From Akebia trifoliata (Eukaryota > Streptophyta > Magnoliopsida > Ranunculales > Lardizabalaceae): a stretch of DNA of 64,000 nt. The stretch spans positions 13,192,086-13,256,085 of the forward strand of contig CM030717.1 of assembly GCA_017979445.1 (NCBI GenBank), given 5' to 3'. The notes under the pieces are model-generated. The model did no database searches. It had not been told where the DNA came from and was given only the letters and a program-made list of their open reading frames with translations. Positions 23,780-34,829 of the stretch are shown here, piece by piece (the first letter of the stretch is position 1; each line of letters starts with the position of its first letter). The position numbers were made by a program, and so were the translations under genes.

Positions 23780-23926
23780 GACTTAAAATATAAAGAAAGC
23801 TCGGTCAAAGCAGTGCAATGCTTGAATGACATGGTCACCAATGCTTTATTACATGTGAAAGATTGTCTTAACTACATGGACGCTCTGCGAGATCCTGCGA
23901 TATTCTGATTTTGTGTTATTCCTCAT
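23780..23926 (+). pseudogene. Squalene synthase exon fragment (captured)
   Basis: Immediately after an acceptor-like GTCAG the frame reads [42 protein letters not shown], stop TGA (23906-23908), FCVIPH and then a donor-like GTATCA. This is an exon of plant squalene synthase, the endoplasmic-reticulum enzyme joining two farnesyl diphosphates. The stop replaces the family Arg, consistent with a single CGA to TGA change. The exon keeps both borders. No flanking squalene synthase exons were recognised, so only a genomic piece was acquired. Confidence 0.9.
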
Positions 23927-24582
23927 GTATCAAATCTTCTAACCTGAACTGTTTAGTATTTATTTTATTTCACCTAATAAGTTGTGCCCCAAGCTATAAC
24001 TAAAAGGAATCCTACACTATCTAGTAGCATATTGTGTTTCACTTTATTTTTTTGTTGTTATTTTGTCCCTGATTGAATATGACTGATTCTGTTTGATGTT
24101 AATTTTTTGTAATATGCGGTAGCTGTATACTAGTCTATCAACAGTTACTGGAGGTTGACATTAACTTTTAATTACAATTAATCTCAATTCATGGTTGTCT
24201 CTGTATCTCTTTCAAATTTCTTATAATTTAAAATGTAAGAAAGTTACATTGGCATGTTTAGAAGTTAACAATACAATCAGTTCTACAATTAGATATTCAC
24301 ACATTCAAGTACAAATCCAATTTCACTTTTATGTATGTGTACATACCATATTTATTTCTCCAAATGATTTTGAATACAATGCAGGTTAAAACAAACTTTA
24401 CAAAGGCACTGTATAATTCAGTACCTAACCAATACAATGTGCTTTGATTTGCTATTGTAGTGTCAAAGGATGAAAATCAAAGATATTTTGGAGTTCAAGG
24501 AACCATCAAAATTTTCAATGTACATATATAATATCAACAAGTTAATGGTTGTGAAAGTGGTTGCTTCAATACAAGTCGATAA

Positions 24583-24808
24583 GAATTTCAAAAAAAAAAA
24601 AAAAATCCAATCGATTTTCCTAAGGCTCGAACGTGAACAAAATACTCGATCGATCGAACATGAGAGCGATTGACAGCTACAATGAAAGAGGGTTGAGAAA
24701 GAGACTACGATGGCTCCGAATCGTTCAAATTAAAGACGACAACGATGGTGAGAGTGCGACGGCGAGAATGGGAGGACGACGACGAGAGTGTGTGAATACG
24801 ATAGAAAG

Positions 24809-24856
<48 letters not shown>

Positions 24857-25145
24857 GGAAAGAGTTTCGTTCCAAGGGGGTTTCAATTTGAAACATGAGA
24901 GAGAAAGAGAAAGGATTCTCATTAGGGCCTCTGTAACTTGGTTTACAGACAGAGTTCGAAGAAAAGAGGGATGTGTTAAGAGGGATTTGTAAAAGAAATA
25001 AAAATTGAAGAAGGGGTCGATTGTACTTACGTTACGTTTTAACTTTAAAATTGTGAATTAAATATCAATCATCGGATCAGATCAGATCTAATGTCATTCA
25101 AAGCTTGGTAAGAAATTGGGTTTCTTTTAGGGCTGCCGAACCACC
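24583..25145 (-). repeat. MULE right terminal inverted repeat
   Basis: Read from the right end on the minus strand it begins GGTGGTTCGGCAGCCC and continues TAAAAGAAACCCAATTTC. It then follows the left repeat through the AG microsatellite (24816-24850) to TTAGGAAAATCGATTGGAT. The tips differ by small indels from the left repeat, so the two are diverged copies. Confidence 0.92.
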
Positions 25146-25156
25146 TATATATATAT

Positions 25157-25524
25157 GGGAAATGTTCAACACCCTACACTTTACCCTACGCTTTATCAAA
25201 CGTGTTTTGTCCTACATGGGTTAAAAGTTTTAGAATGGGCTGATTTTTGGTGAGGATGATCTCTACAATTAGAAGATCCTCCTCATCAAAAATCAGCCCA
25301 TTCTGAAATTTCTAGCCCCATGTTTACAAGTTGAGAAATCGTGGACTGTCCATTTTTTTGTAAACCATTTTTTATGGGGTTAGAAGTTTTGGAATGGGCT
25401 AATTTTTTGTTAGGATGGTCTCCTCACCATAGAGATCATCATCACCAAAAATCAGCATATTCCAAAACTTCTAACCCATGTAGGACAAACACGTTTGGTA
25501 AAGCGTAGGGTGGTGAACGGGACC
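25157..25524. mobile_element. MULE-related foldback MITE, copy A
   Basis: A 368-bp element with long inverted ends. The left starts GGGAAATGTTCAACACCCTA and the right, reversed, starts GGTCCCGTTCACCACCCTA; both continue ACGCTTTA-CAAACGTGTTTTGTCC and the ACATGGGTT box. Inside, GAATGGGCTGATTTTTGGTG and its complement alternate, giving repeated hairpins. It sits in TA microsatellite on both sides and is separated from the MULE right end only by 11 bp of TA tract. A homologue lies at 47930-48296. Confidence 0.88.
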
Positions 25525-25534
25525 TATATATATA

Positions 25535-25795
25535 GGGGGGTGGGGGGGAAGAGTTCAACAGATAGACTTGAACTCATGGGGAAAAAAATGATGGGTTGAA
25601 GCCATTGGATCTGGCGCATTTCAAGAGATAGATCCCTTTTAGAGAGATCTCATGCATTCCAACTGAATCCTATGTTTACTTTTAAAATTTTTAGTTATTT
25701 TCAAATAACTCCCTCCTTTTTCTCCATTGTTTTTAAATCTATTTTCATGTATGTCCATCAAATATATATATATATATATAATATATATTATATAT
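25535..25795 (+). repeat. Element end in TA tract, related to the next unit
   Basis: It starts after a TA tract with a G-rich leader, then GAGTTCAACAG and GGGGAAAAAAATGATGGGTT, then GGATCTGGCGCA. The unit at 25796-26050 repeats this organisation. It ends in another TA tract (25761-25795). No coding sequence. It is probably one end of a degraded DNA element. Confidence 0.45.
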
Positions 25796-26050
25796 GGGAT
25801 GGTTCCTATATGACCAGAAAACATACTTGGGAAAATGATGTTTGAAGATCCAAGATTTAGCGCACTTGGACAGTGACATACTTATTTTCAAGTTAAAACG
25901 TTTTTTTAACTGTCGCCATTGGATTTGCTTAATTTTCTTTTAAAGTATTTTCAAAAACCTCCTCAACAAATAATTTTCCATTATTTTAATAAAATCTTTT
26001 ATCTCTATAAAGCAACCTAATAACAATAATAATCAAACAAACCCCAACTC
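25796..26050 (+). repeat. Second related element end in TA tract
   Basis: It begins GGGATGGTTCCTATATGACC after TA repeats and contains TTGGGAAAATGATGTTTGAA and GATTTAGCGCA, parallel to 25535-25795. A later TATTTTCAAA-ACCTCCT segment also matches the previous unit. The distal terminus was not found. Confidence 0.45.
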
Positions 26051-26149
26051 CATCATCTCTCGGCTTCATAAAGCAAAATAATAATAATAATAATCAAACA
26101 AACCAAACTCTCTCTCGGCTTCAAGAAATTATTCTCATATTGAACAATG

Positions 26150-27045
26150 GGATGATCTTCATGATTCCTTTCTACAACCCGCACCCATATGGTTGTCTGG
26201 TTGATCCGCTTTCCCACCCTGTTCGGCTCAACTTGTACTTGCTTTCTATGACTTATCTCCATAAGCTGTTCCCAAACTTCCACAACCACTTTCCCCTCAA
26301 GGCCACATTCATTTCCCTAAGTCTTTTCACACCGAGGCCACCATGCTTCTTAGTTGAGCAAATCTGTTTCCAATTCAGAAGATGATGTTTTTTTATTTCC
26401 AACTCTATCATGGTATAGAAAATTACGAAACAACTTGTGTAACCTTAGCTCTACACTTCGAGGCATTGAGAGAAGAAAGAAAATATATTGGAATGCTAGA
26501 TAGAACACTTTTAATCAAAATCAATTTACTTCCCTTCGAAAGATAATTGGCTTGCCACGTTACTAGACTTCTTTCAATTCTTTCCACTATCGGACCCCAA
26601 ATCACCACTCTCCTATAGGGGGCCCCCAAAGGCATCCCCAAATAGGACGAAGGAAGACTACCCACCTGCCATCCTAATGAAGCTGCCAAAAGAATTGTAC
26701 ATCTAACCAAATCGACCAAAAGCACCTTACTTTTCCTCGTGTTAACTGGGATACCTGACATTGCTTCAAAGCAACAAAGCAGACCGCCTAACCTCCTTGT
26801 CTGATCTATGGAATCATCTAAGAAAACTAAAGTATCATTTGCGAATTGGAGGTGCGAAATATTAATCGTGTTTGCCCCTATTAAGAATCCTGAAAAATAA
26901 CTATTTGCTACCCCTCTTTCCATCATCTTACCAAATTTTTCTACCACTATGATAAACAAGAAGGGTGATATAGGATCCCCTTGTCTGAGGCCTCTTGTAC
27001 TCTTAAAGAATTTTAGATCAGTAAAAATGACTGTGTTCCAAGTTT
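26150..27045 (-). pseudogene. LINE (L1-type) reverse transcriptase fragment
   Basis: The minus strand reads RGLRQGDPISPFLFIIVVEK, then ISHLQFANDTLVF (the catalytic box, normally F-A-D-D, here F-A-N-D), PSSYLGMPLGAP and LVTWQANYLSKGSKLILIKS. In a broken frame it continues [20 protein letters not shown], typical of the post-RT region of plant LINEs. The main open piece is 178 codons (26423-26959). There is no endonuclease and no 3' tail, so it is truncated on both sides. Asp to Asn in the catalytic pair would abolish activity. Confidence 0.88.
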
Positions 27046-27049
27046 TTGT

Positions 27050-29667
27050 TGAAATATGATTTTTGACTTGTAACTTATACAGGTTGATTTTAAAACATGG
27101 TATAGATGTGTGATTCTTGACTTCTAAAGATCACTTCTACGAAAGTTTGGCGTTACCACCATTCATATTTGTAAAAGGGTGTGAATGGTCAACAGGAATG
27201 CGATTTTAGAAAAAAAGTGTCATTTTTGGCATTTAGTGACTCTCATATGGATATGATACTGATCAAACTAAGATTGAGGTAAACAGTCTAATTAGAGAGA
27301 GAGAGGAAGGTGTTAGGAGCCCCTTTCTCTCCATCAAATGATGGTAACATAAAAATAACTGTCATTTTTTTATGAAAATGCAAATAAAAAAAAGTGTCAC
27401 ATGTTTGATGACTTGTACCCTAAGAAGGGATTTGTTATCGGCTCATACTATAGGTATCATCTCATTGAAGAAGATAAACCTTATAGGATTTTAGCTTTGG
27501 AAAAACATATATTTTTTTAAAAATGTTGGCAAATAGTTGTGGGTTCATTCTCATGGATTGAGAAGAACTCAAATACTAATTACCTCAAAACGATTTGAAA
27601 TGTTTAAAATTGATTTTGTTTTAAAAGTGGTTACAACCCCTATATTTTCAATCGAATTGAAATTTAATCTATTGGAAATAGAGGAGGGAAAACATTACAT
27701 CTTAGGGTTTTTTAAAAAAAAATTAAAGAAGTGAGGGAGAAGTAGAAGAGGAAAATGGAGAAGGGAGAGAAAGGGGGGTACAATACTTATTTTGACCCAC
27801 CTTGAAGCGTTTGCTTGATCCTTCTTTCCTTCCTTCCTTCTTCTTCTTCTATGTTTTCTCCTTCTTTGAGTCCTTAGTAAATTGTGAGAGTAGATTTTTT
27901 AGAATAGATGAAGTGAGGGGAGTAGAGAAGAGATGAGTAGAGTTGAGAAAATTATTTTTTTTCTTTTTTAAACTTGAACTTGATGCCCATTTTGGAAGGT
28001 GAGGGGTATTTAGAGGTGTTGAGGATTGCCTTTGAGGGTATAATGGGGTAAGAAAATAAAAGAGTAGAAAATGACATAGGATTTGAAGGTGAGGGGTATG
28101 AAATTTAGAGTTATGATGAGGATATTTGTGTAATGAGGGTAAATTGATAGTTTTTTATCCAAATGGTTTGGACCTTTCTCAACCCATTTGGGTGGAGTGT
28201 TTGATAAGGTGAAATGATGGGAGGTTTGATTGAATAATGAGATTGAGTGTTAGTTGGGATGAGAATGTGTGGTATTTGATTAAAAAATGGATTGTATAAG
28301 GAGTTAAGTGTTTAGATTTGGGAGGGTGGAGGAGACTGTGACAAGTGTAAAAAGAGTATGGAGATGGACTGTTGATTGGTGGGTGTGGGGATGGCTTGTG
28401 AGAATGAGTTGAGGGTAAATGATGAAGGGATGTGTGGGTTGTGATGTGAGTTGATAGTTGTATTAGAAAAAAGTGATGGATTAGGTTTATGATAGAGTTG
28501 AGAAAATTATTTTTTTTCTTTTTTTAAACTTGAACTTGATGTCCATTTTGGAAGGTGAGGGGTATTTAGAGGTGTTGAGGATTGCCTTTGAGGGTATAAT
28601 GGGGAAGAAATAAAAGAGTAGAAAATGACATAGGATTTGAAGGTGAGGGGTATGAAATTTAGAGTTATGATGAGGATATTTGTGTAATGAGGGTAAATTG
28701 ATAGTTTTTTATCCAAATGGTTTGGACCTTTCTCAACCCATTTGGGTGGAGTGTTTGATAAGGTGAAATGATGGGAGGTTTGATTGAAATAATGAGATTG
28801 AGTGTTAGTTGGGATGAGAATGTGTGGTATTTGATTAAAAAAATGGATTGTATAAGGAGTTAGGTGTTTAGATTTTTGGGAGGGTGGAGGAGACTGTGAC
28901 AAGTGTAAAAAGAGTATGGAGATGGACTGTTGATTGGTGGTGTGGGGATGGCTTGTGAGAATGAGTTGAGGGTAAATGATGAAGGGAGGTGTGGGTTGTG
29001 ATGTGAGTTGATAGTTGTATTAGAAAAAAGTGATGGATTAGGTTTATGACATGGAGTGTGGGGGGTATGAGTTGTGATGTGGGTTGGTAGTTGTGTTAAA
29101 GAAAGGTGATGGATTAAATTTAATAGAATGATTTTTTTGAGAGGTGAGTTGTAGTATGGACAAGTGTCCATTTGATGATCAAAAGTTGATTGGTTGATAT
29201 GGATAATGATTTGTGGATTATGAACGTGGATTTGAATTGGTTTGAACTTTAATATGTTGGGCTTGGGTTTTTGGAAAGGTTTTAAATTATTTGGGATTGG
29301 GTAGGATTTATTTTAGGATGGAATTTTGAAGGTAGGTGAGTTTTAGGATTTAGGTAATATGGAATTAGGTTTAACTAAGTTGGGTGAGGTGATGAGTGAT
29401 TTTTGAAGAATTGAGGGTTTGTAGGCCTTAAGCGGGCTTGGGGTATTCTCAATCCCGAGGGTGGAGTGGTGAAAAGTGGGGAAGGTGGGGGTATGCCAAG
29501 TTTTTTTGGTGGATCCATTAGATCTTTAGGGGGTCTTAGGGACCCTCAAATTTATAAAATGACATGTTTTGATGATTTGGACTTTAAGCCCATTGGTGAA
29601 TCTCATTGAAAAAATAGATATTTTTGAGTAATTTCGAGTGGGGCCTGTTCAAATTGGGGTGTCTACA
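27050..29667 (-). mobile_element. Tat-like gypsy LTR (solo or truncated), with internal tandem duplication
   Basis: On the minus strand it starts TGTAGACACCCCAATTTG, the same beginning as the LTR at 56932 (TGTAGACACCCCATTTTT). It continues through non-coding sequence with CCACCCTCGGGATTG. The left limit abuts the LINE fragment and no primer-binding site was seen, so it is truncated or solo. The 555-bp tandem duplication listed separately accounts for much of its length. Confidence 0.6.
27941..29049 (-). repeat. 555-bp tandem duplication
   Basis: The unit 27941-28495 is followed directly by 28496-29049 with very few differences (start AGTTGAGAAAATTATTTTTT, then AACTTGAACTTGATG; end GTGATGGATTAGGTTTATGA). 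A third partial echo of the last 90 bp follows (29045-29130). The near-identity points to a recent duplication. The C-rich minus strand creates long spurious frames. Confidence 0.92.
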
Positions 29668-29710
29668 CATGGCTTCATACTTTAATATTGATTGGCAACA
29701 TTGTTCTCAT

Positions 29711-29933
29711 GGTTTTAAAACTTAATTTCGCCTCTCGTCTCATCTATACCAGATACCGAGTCGTCTCGAATGAGTTTTTTGGTACCTTTGAGACATCTCA
29801 TTCAAAAAAATGAAAAACTAATGTGGGGATTTATATCTCAGTCGAAAATTTTGACTTGTCCGTCTGTCTTGTCCATGCCTGATACCGAGACAACTTGAGC
29901 GATACGTCTTAGTCTCGGACGAGTTTTGAAACC
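29711..29933. mobile_element. Foldback MITE family 3, copy B
   Basis: A 223-bp palindrome from GGTTTTAAAACTT to GAGTTTTGAAACC, with arms containing ACCGAGTCGTCTCG and GATACCGAGACAACTTGAGC. It is the partner of 5228-5447 with the same length and ends. Confidence 0.75.
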
Positions 29934-30099
29934 GTAATTGTTCTATATGTTGTCTTGTAATAGTATTGGCATCAGTGTTATCTTTAAATTTTTTTGTTTA
30001 TGTTCTTTCTTTCTCATTGTTGGATTGGTGATTAACTAGTTCGTTTTTAAAAATAGAAACAAATGAGTCTTATATGAATTTTTAAGGTGTATTGAATTT

Positions 30100-30890
30100 C
30101 TAAAGTATTGTATGTTGTGATGCATCTCATGTTTGAGATTGGTAGTCTAGTACCCAAATAAAATCAATGTGTGAGATCAGTTCACCCTAGAACTAGATCA
30201 ATGGTGGGTTTATGTTGATCCCACAACTCAAAGATGTGTCGAAATCATTAAGATAATCCCAAAGCTTTGGGATAAGATGATGATAATATGTGGATTTTCT
30301 AAACCCTCAATACAAGATCTTAATTCTCAAAGACAATAAAAAATGGGTTAGCCAAAGAATCTAACCAAAAGTTCTTAAAAGAATACTTGTGATGCCTCAA
30401 CAATCAATGAAATCCAGATCCAAAGCTTGTAGAAATAACCAATCAGCAAATCCCTTTGAAATCTAGTGATCCAAAGCTTCAAGATGAACCCCAACCTTGT
30501 ATATAGAGCAAACATGAATCTAGGGTGTTTTACTTCTACCTTTGTATGACTAAATAGATGGGATCCACACACAATCGTATACGATAGGAGACGACCACCA
30601 CTTCCCTCTTTAAAGAGTTTGTATTTCCAATTCCACCCCATCACCAAATTGGAAAGAAATCTAGGAAGGTAAAAACTCTAATCCATTTAGCAAACCACAA
30701 TAACCCATTCAATATAAATTTCTTTGATTGCAAGGAAATATTTCCAACTTGGTCCCTAATATCTTTAGCCAATAACAATTCAATCCGTTTAAAAACTAAT
30801 ATTAAATTGGACCATAAAATGAGATTTTAATTTAAAGAAAACCCAAAATAAATAAATAGTTTTGGTTGAAATGCAACAATTTCCCACTTG
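30100..30890 (-). mobile_element. Copia-like LTR sequence
   Basis: On the minus strand it begins around TTGTTGCATTTCAACCAAAA after CCAAGTGGGAAA, a start common in plant copia LTRs. It has a TATA-like CTCTATATACAAGG about 400 bp in and ends near CATGAGATGCATC. No internal domain or second LTR is attached, so it is probably a solo LTR. Confidence 0.45.
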
Positions 30891-31129
30891 GTCCAATAAA
30901 TAATTTTGTTTTGTAAAAGAACTCAGTGATTGAAAATTTTTTACTTTAAAATCGAGCGGCCGCTCTTAATATTAGAAAATCATTGGCTAAGACAATAGTT
31001 ACTACCTTAAGCTTTCACTTAATCTCAATGGCAATGCCAATAGTGGATCATGAATGCTTTGGTGCTCTTTAGAGTCGGCACCAAGACAATTCCATGGTTA
31101 CAAAGCTAGATCACCAAGGGATTAAGAGT

Positions 31130-34100
31130 TTATCCTCATAGTGGTTTTATGGAATATCAAAAGATAATACATTCGACCTTGTTATATAGTATGTCATCAA
31201 AGATCTTCTATATAACTCGTTAGTTAGTGGCACCAACATTCTTGAGTCCAAAAGGCATAACTTTGCAATAGTGTATGTCTTTTGAGAAAGATTGTGAGTT
31301 GTTCATCTTTTGATATCTTTCAAATTTGGTTATAATCAAAATATCCATTCATGAAGGATAAAATCTCATGTATTGTAGTTGCATCGACTATAAATTTTAT
31401 ACTTGGGAGTGGGAAGTCATCCTTTAAACACATATTATTCAAGTTGTGAAAATCTACGCACACTCAAATTTTTTCATTTTTCTTCCTCATCGAGATTATG
31501 ATAGAAATCTAGGTAGGTTATTTTACTTCTCAGATGAAGTTGGCTTCAATCAATTTGTTGACCCCTATCTCAATATGTGGTCCTAACTTTGGTTGAAAAT
31601 GTCGTTGTGCTTATTTTATTAGACAAACTCTATGTCTGATTGTGAGTTGGTGGACAATAACTTTTATGTCAAGTCTTTGGATTTACTTGTAAATCCAAGC
31701 AAAAAACATCCTTGTATTATTGCAATAACTTGAAAGACTCGGCTCTTTATTAGGGCTTAGAAGAATGCTAACGTATGTGGGTTGCGATTCTTCAATTCTG
31801 CTAAAGTTTATTTTTTGCTAATCGTCAACATTGGCCTATTCGACTTCCTTGAAGACATATGGAATACTTTTGAGTTCATATCTAATGACGAAGAGTTTTT
31901 CCCAAGGAGTTCCTCAATGGTGATATGTTTGCCTTTTAATTGATTGGTTAGTAAGGATTATAATCTTTTGCTTCACAACTAATTTTTCTAATATTGAGAC
32001 CTCTAATGTTACTTGTCACTTTATGTGAGATGGAATAGTATTGTGCTAGACCCTATTATTTTTGTGCTCAACATGTTTACTTTTTTTGCCTACGTTGGCG
32101 TTTTTATTCCTTTTGAAAAATAAGCTTGACATTATAACCTAGTCTAAATAATATAGATATTCGATGTTTCTAAGTTTGTGTATTATGTCTAAAGAAATTT
32201 GAAGTACCCAATCGGTGAAACACCGAAATGGTTGGGACGTGGGCACCAATTCGATAAAAATAAATGTGAGAAGAGATTGTGTTTCCTCTACAGACTTATC
32301 GATGATCTCCATTATTGTTTAGTGTGAAGAAGTCGTTTTCATCCCTAAAATTTTGATCGAGGCCTCTGGCGTAAAGCCTAGCCCTACTCATATGAACAAG
32401 ATTCTTTTTTTTCAGTTTTAACAAGTTTGACTTGTGTTGCAATTAGGCCATGAATTTTCTCAATTGGTAAGAGGTCACCTAATCGTATATGTACACATTT
32501 CTCATAACCAATAGTTTCAAAAAACTTTGAAGTTTTAGGCCAAACCAACCTTTGGATTCTACTTTGGTCAAGTTATCTTCATCGTTATGTGTAATTGTAG
32601 CTAGGGTAAATTCTCCGAGGGGTAGCCTTGCAGTTGTTGATTTCACGAAATGTGTAACTAGAAGGGTTAAATCCTCCTAAAGAATCTTCAATTCAATTTT
32701 ACAAATAGTAGGCTTGGGGTTTGACGAAGTCTCTTCAAAAGGGGATTATCCCGACTGTCTTCATAACCATGGCACATAACGAAGTATCGTGGTCAACTAC
32801 ATGACTGTGGTTGATTCATTCATCGTTGATTGATACACCATTGTTTGTTTAGTCTTTGACTTGTTCTTTTTTACCTTATATTTCTGAGGTTGAGAAAAGG
32901 GCAAAACCTTTACAAAAGAGTTCATGGATTCTTTTTTTAAATCAATTTTTTTAGTTATTAAAATAAAGTACCGAAACTAGGAAACTTCTTAAATGATATC
33001 ACATTCTAAATAGAATTTTGCATTAACGTAATATGTTTCCATTTGTTTGAATGGCCTGATCTTCAACAACCACACGTTTCTATACATCATCTTGATAATA
33101 CTTGAAGCATTAGTGCAATGGAAATGGTAGTACTCCAGTTTCATATAACCATAGTTGATTGAAAAGCAAATGATGCGAGATTTTGCAATCAATCACATGA
33201 AAGAGTGTTGTTGATTATAAATCTACAATAGAGAGCTTCACTTTTATCATGCCCATAACCCCATGACCACCTAAGTTGAAGCCTTGAGTCATCAACTTAT
33301 TACGAGCAAATTGATCTATTAAGATACCAATTTGTTTCATGGTACGAATTGCATAATGTTGACTACAAATCCACAATCAAGAAGGATTATTTAAATTTTA
33401 TTCTCCTTCACGTATCTTGTAACATAAAGAGATTTCTTGTGAGGTCGAGAGCCTAACTAGATATCCTCATCGGTGAAAGTACTTGTGGTCATGCACAATT
33501 GTGTTGTTGTAAATCTTTATTAGCTCGAGCTTCCTTTTTGCACTTGTTTGATTCAATTGAGATTTGTGTTGAAGCACGGTGGATGTTCTGAAGTTCACTA
33601 GAGAAGCCCAAGTCGACTTGTGAATCTTTCACTTCTAAAGTGATGTTATCTTTCCTAGGTCACTACTCTTCATGGCTAGCAGTATGATAATATTCCTTAG
33701 ATTTGCTATCAATATCTTTAATACCTTTGCTTCCAATTGGTGGCATGAAACTGTGTGGAATTCTACGCATTATTCTTGTAAGATTTTTTTAGGCAAGGAT
33801 TCCAAAAGAGTGACAAGCATATGGCGAGACTGTTAAAAAACGTCTTTTGTATCAACAGGTGGAACTCAAAAAGTATTTGTCTTTGCTACTTTTTTTTTTC
33901 CGACCCCATGGTAGGGATTGACTTTTTTGTTTTGTTTTGGCTTAGGGGTAAGCGGAGTTGGTATGTGTGGAGAGTGTCATTTTCGACGAATGAAAAATGT
34001 TCATCATTTATCGTCAACGGGGATTGACTACAAAAAACCTTAGCTTGAACTCGAAATTGAATGAAATTGTTGCCAACACTGGGGTGAAGTTGGAGATGCA

Positions 34101-34820
34101 ATGAGATATCTCAATTTGATAATGCCCCTTGCGTGGGATGAACAATTGCAATGCTAGGATATACAAACATGGATTGCTATGGTGGAAATGAAGCTCTCGT
34201 AACTTGGGAAGATGTAGTCTATGTTGAAAGTGGACTTGACAAGAGTGTTGGGTTGAAAGATCCAAATATAAAAGTCGTCATATTAGAGGTGGTAACATTT
34301 TTTACATAGTCAAGTTTGATTTTCCCTCGATGCACCAGATCTATGATTTTTCCCTTGTAGACGAAACATTTTTCAATAGGGTGACTAATCACCGATGGTA
34401 ACAATAGTATCTTAGGTCATTATCATGATTTTCTTCTTTGGATTGCTTGGGTGTAGGAAATTCAAAGAGTTTCAACTTCAATAACTCTTCGAACATGTCA
34501 GGGACATCAACATTTGGGAAGGGGTATTCCTTCGCCTCAAACTCTTTGAGAGTTTTCCAAGTTTTTCATTTGTTTTTGTCAAATCAGTTATTGGTTAATC
34601 ATTTCCTTTTTTACTGGTGATCTTGACAAGCTTGTTGTTAGTGGTGGTGGACAGAACTTCTTTGGCTTTGAAGGACTTTCCGTCTTTCTTATCTTACTTA
34701 CGCAGATCGCTTGGTCTTGGAGTCTGATGTACAATTATACTTTGCTCCATGTCATGGCAACGAGTGGCTAGCTCTTCAAAAGTGCAGGGCTTGATCCCTT
34801 CTAAGATATAAAAGAGTTGT
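31130..34820 (-). pseudogene. Degenerate Tat-lineage Ty3/gypsy gag-protease-RT
   Basis: Minus-strand order from high to low coordinates is as follows. Gag C-terminal KPCTFEELATRCHDMEQS lies at about 34740-34800. The linker with VISHPIEKCFVYKGKIIDLV (34219-34404) is next. The protease/tail region has HQCFKYYQD-like and VVNIM-like pieces (32960-33460). The reverse transcriptase has KDDFPLPSIKFIVDATTIHE, ILSFMNGYFDYNQI and MPFGLKNVGAT (31150-31440). All are classic Tat motifs, but stops and frameshifts interrupt every domain. The YVDD box, RNase H and integrase are not recognisable; a copia-like LTR lies where they would be. Very old relic. Confidence 0.8.
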
Positions 34821-34829
34821 CAATGCATA

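Larger units (their letters stand above)
15931..25145 (-). mobile_element. Large FAR1-type Mutator-like element carrying captured gene fragments (Pack-MULE-like)
   Basis: A 9.2-kb element bounded by long inverted repeats of about 560-595 bp and flanked on both sides by TA microsatellite, compatible with a 9-bp duplication of the type TATATATAT. Within it are a decayed FAR1/FHY3-family transposase (21476-23617, minus), an RNase-H hybrid-binding-like ORF, and fragments of B3, DXS and squalene synthase genes. There is also a nested LINE end and a 155-bp direct duplication. The strand is given by the transposase. Family knowledge: MULEs have long TIRs, 8-11 bp duplications and a habit of acquiring host DNA. 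This copy cannot make an intact transposase. Confidence 0.9.

Noticed and set aside
28507..29171. Pro/His/Ser-rich frames on the minus strand
   Set aside because: They come from the 555-bp tandem duplication of a GT-rich LTR, and codon content reflects base composition.
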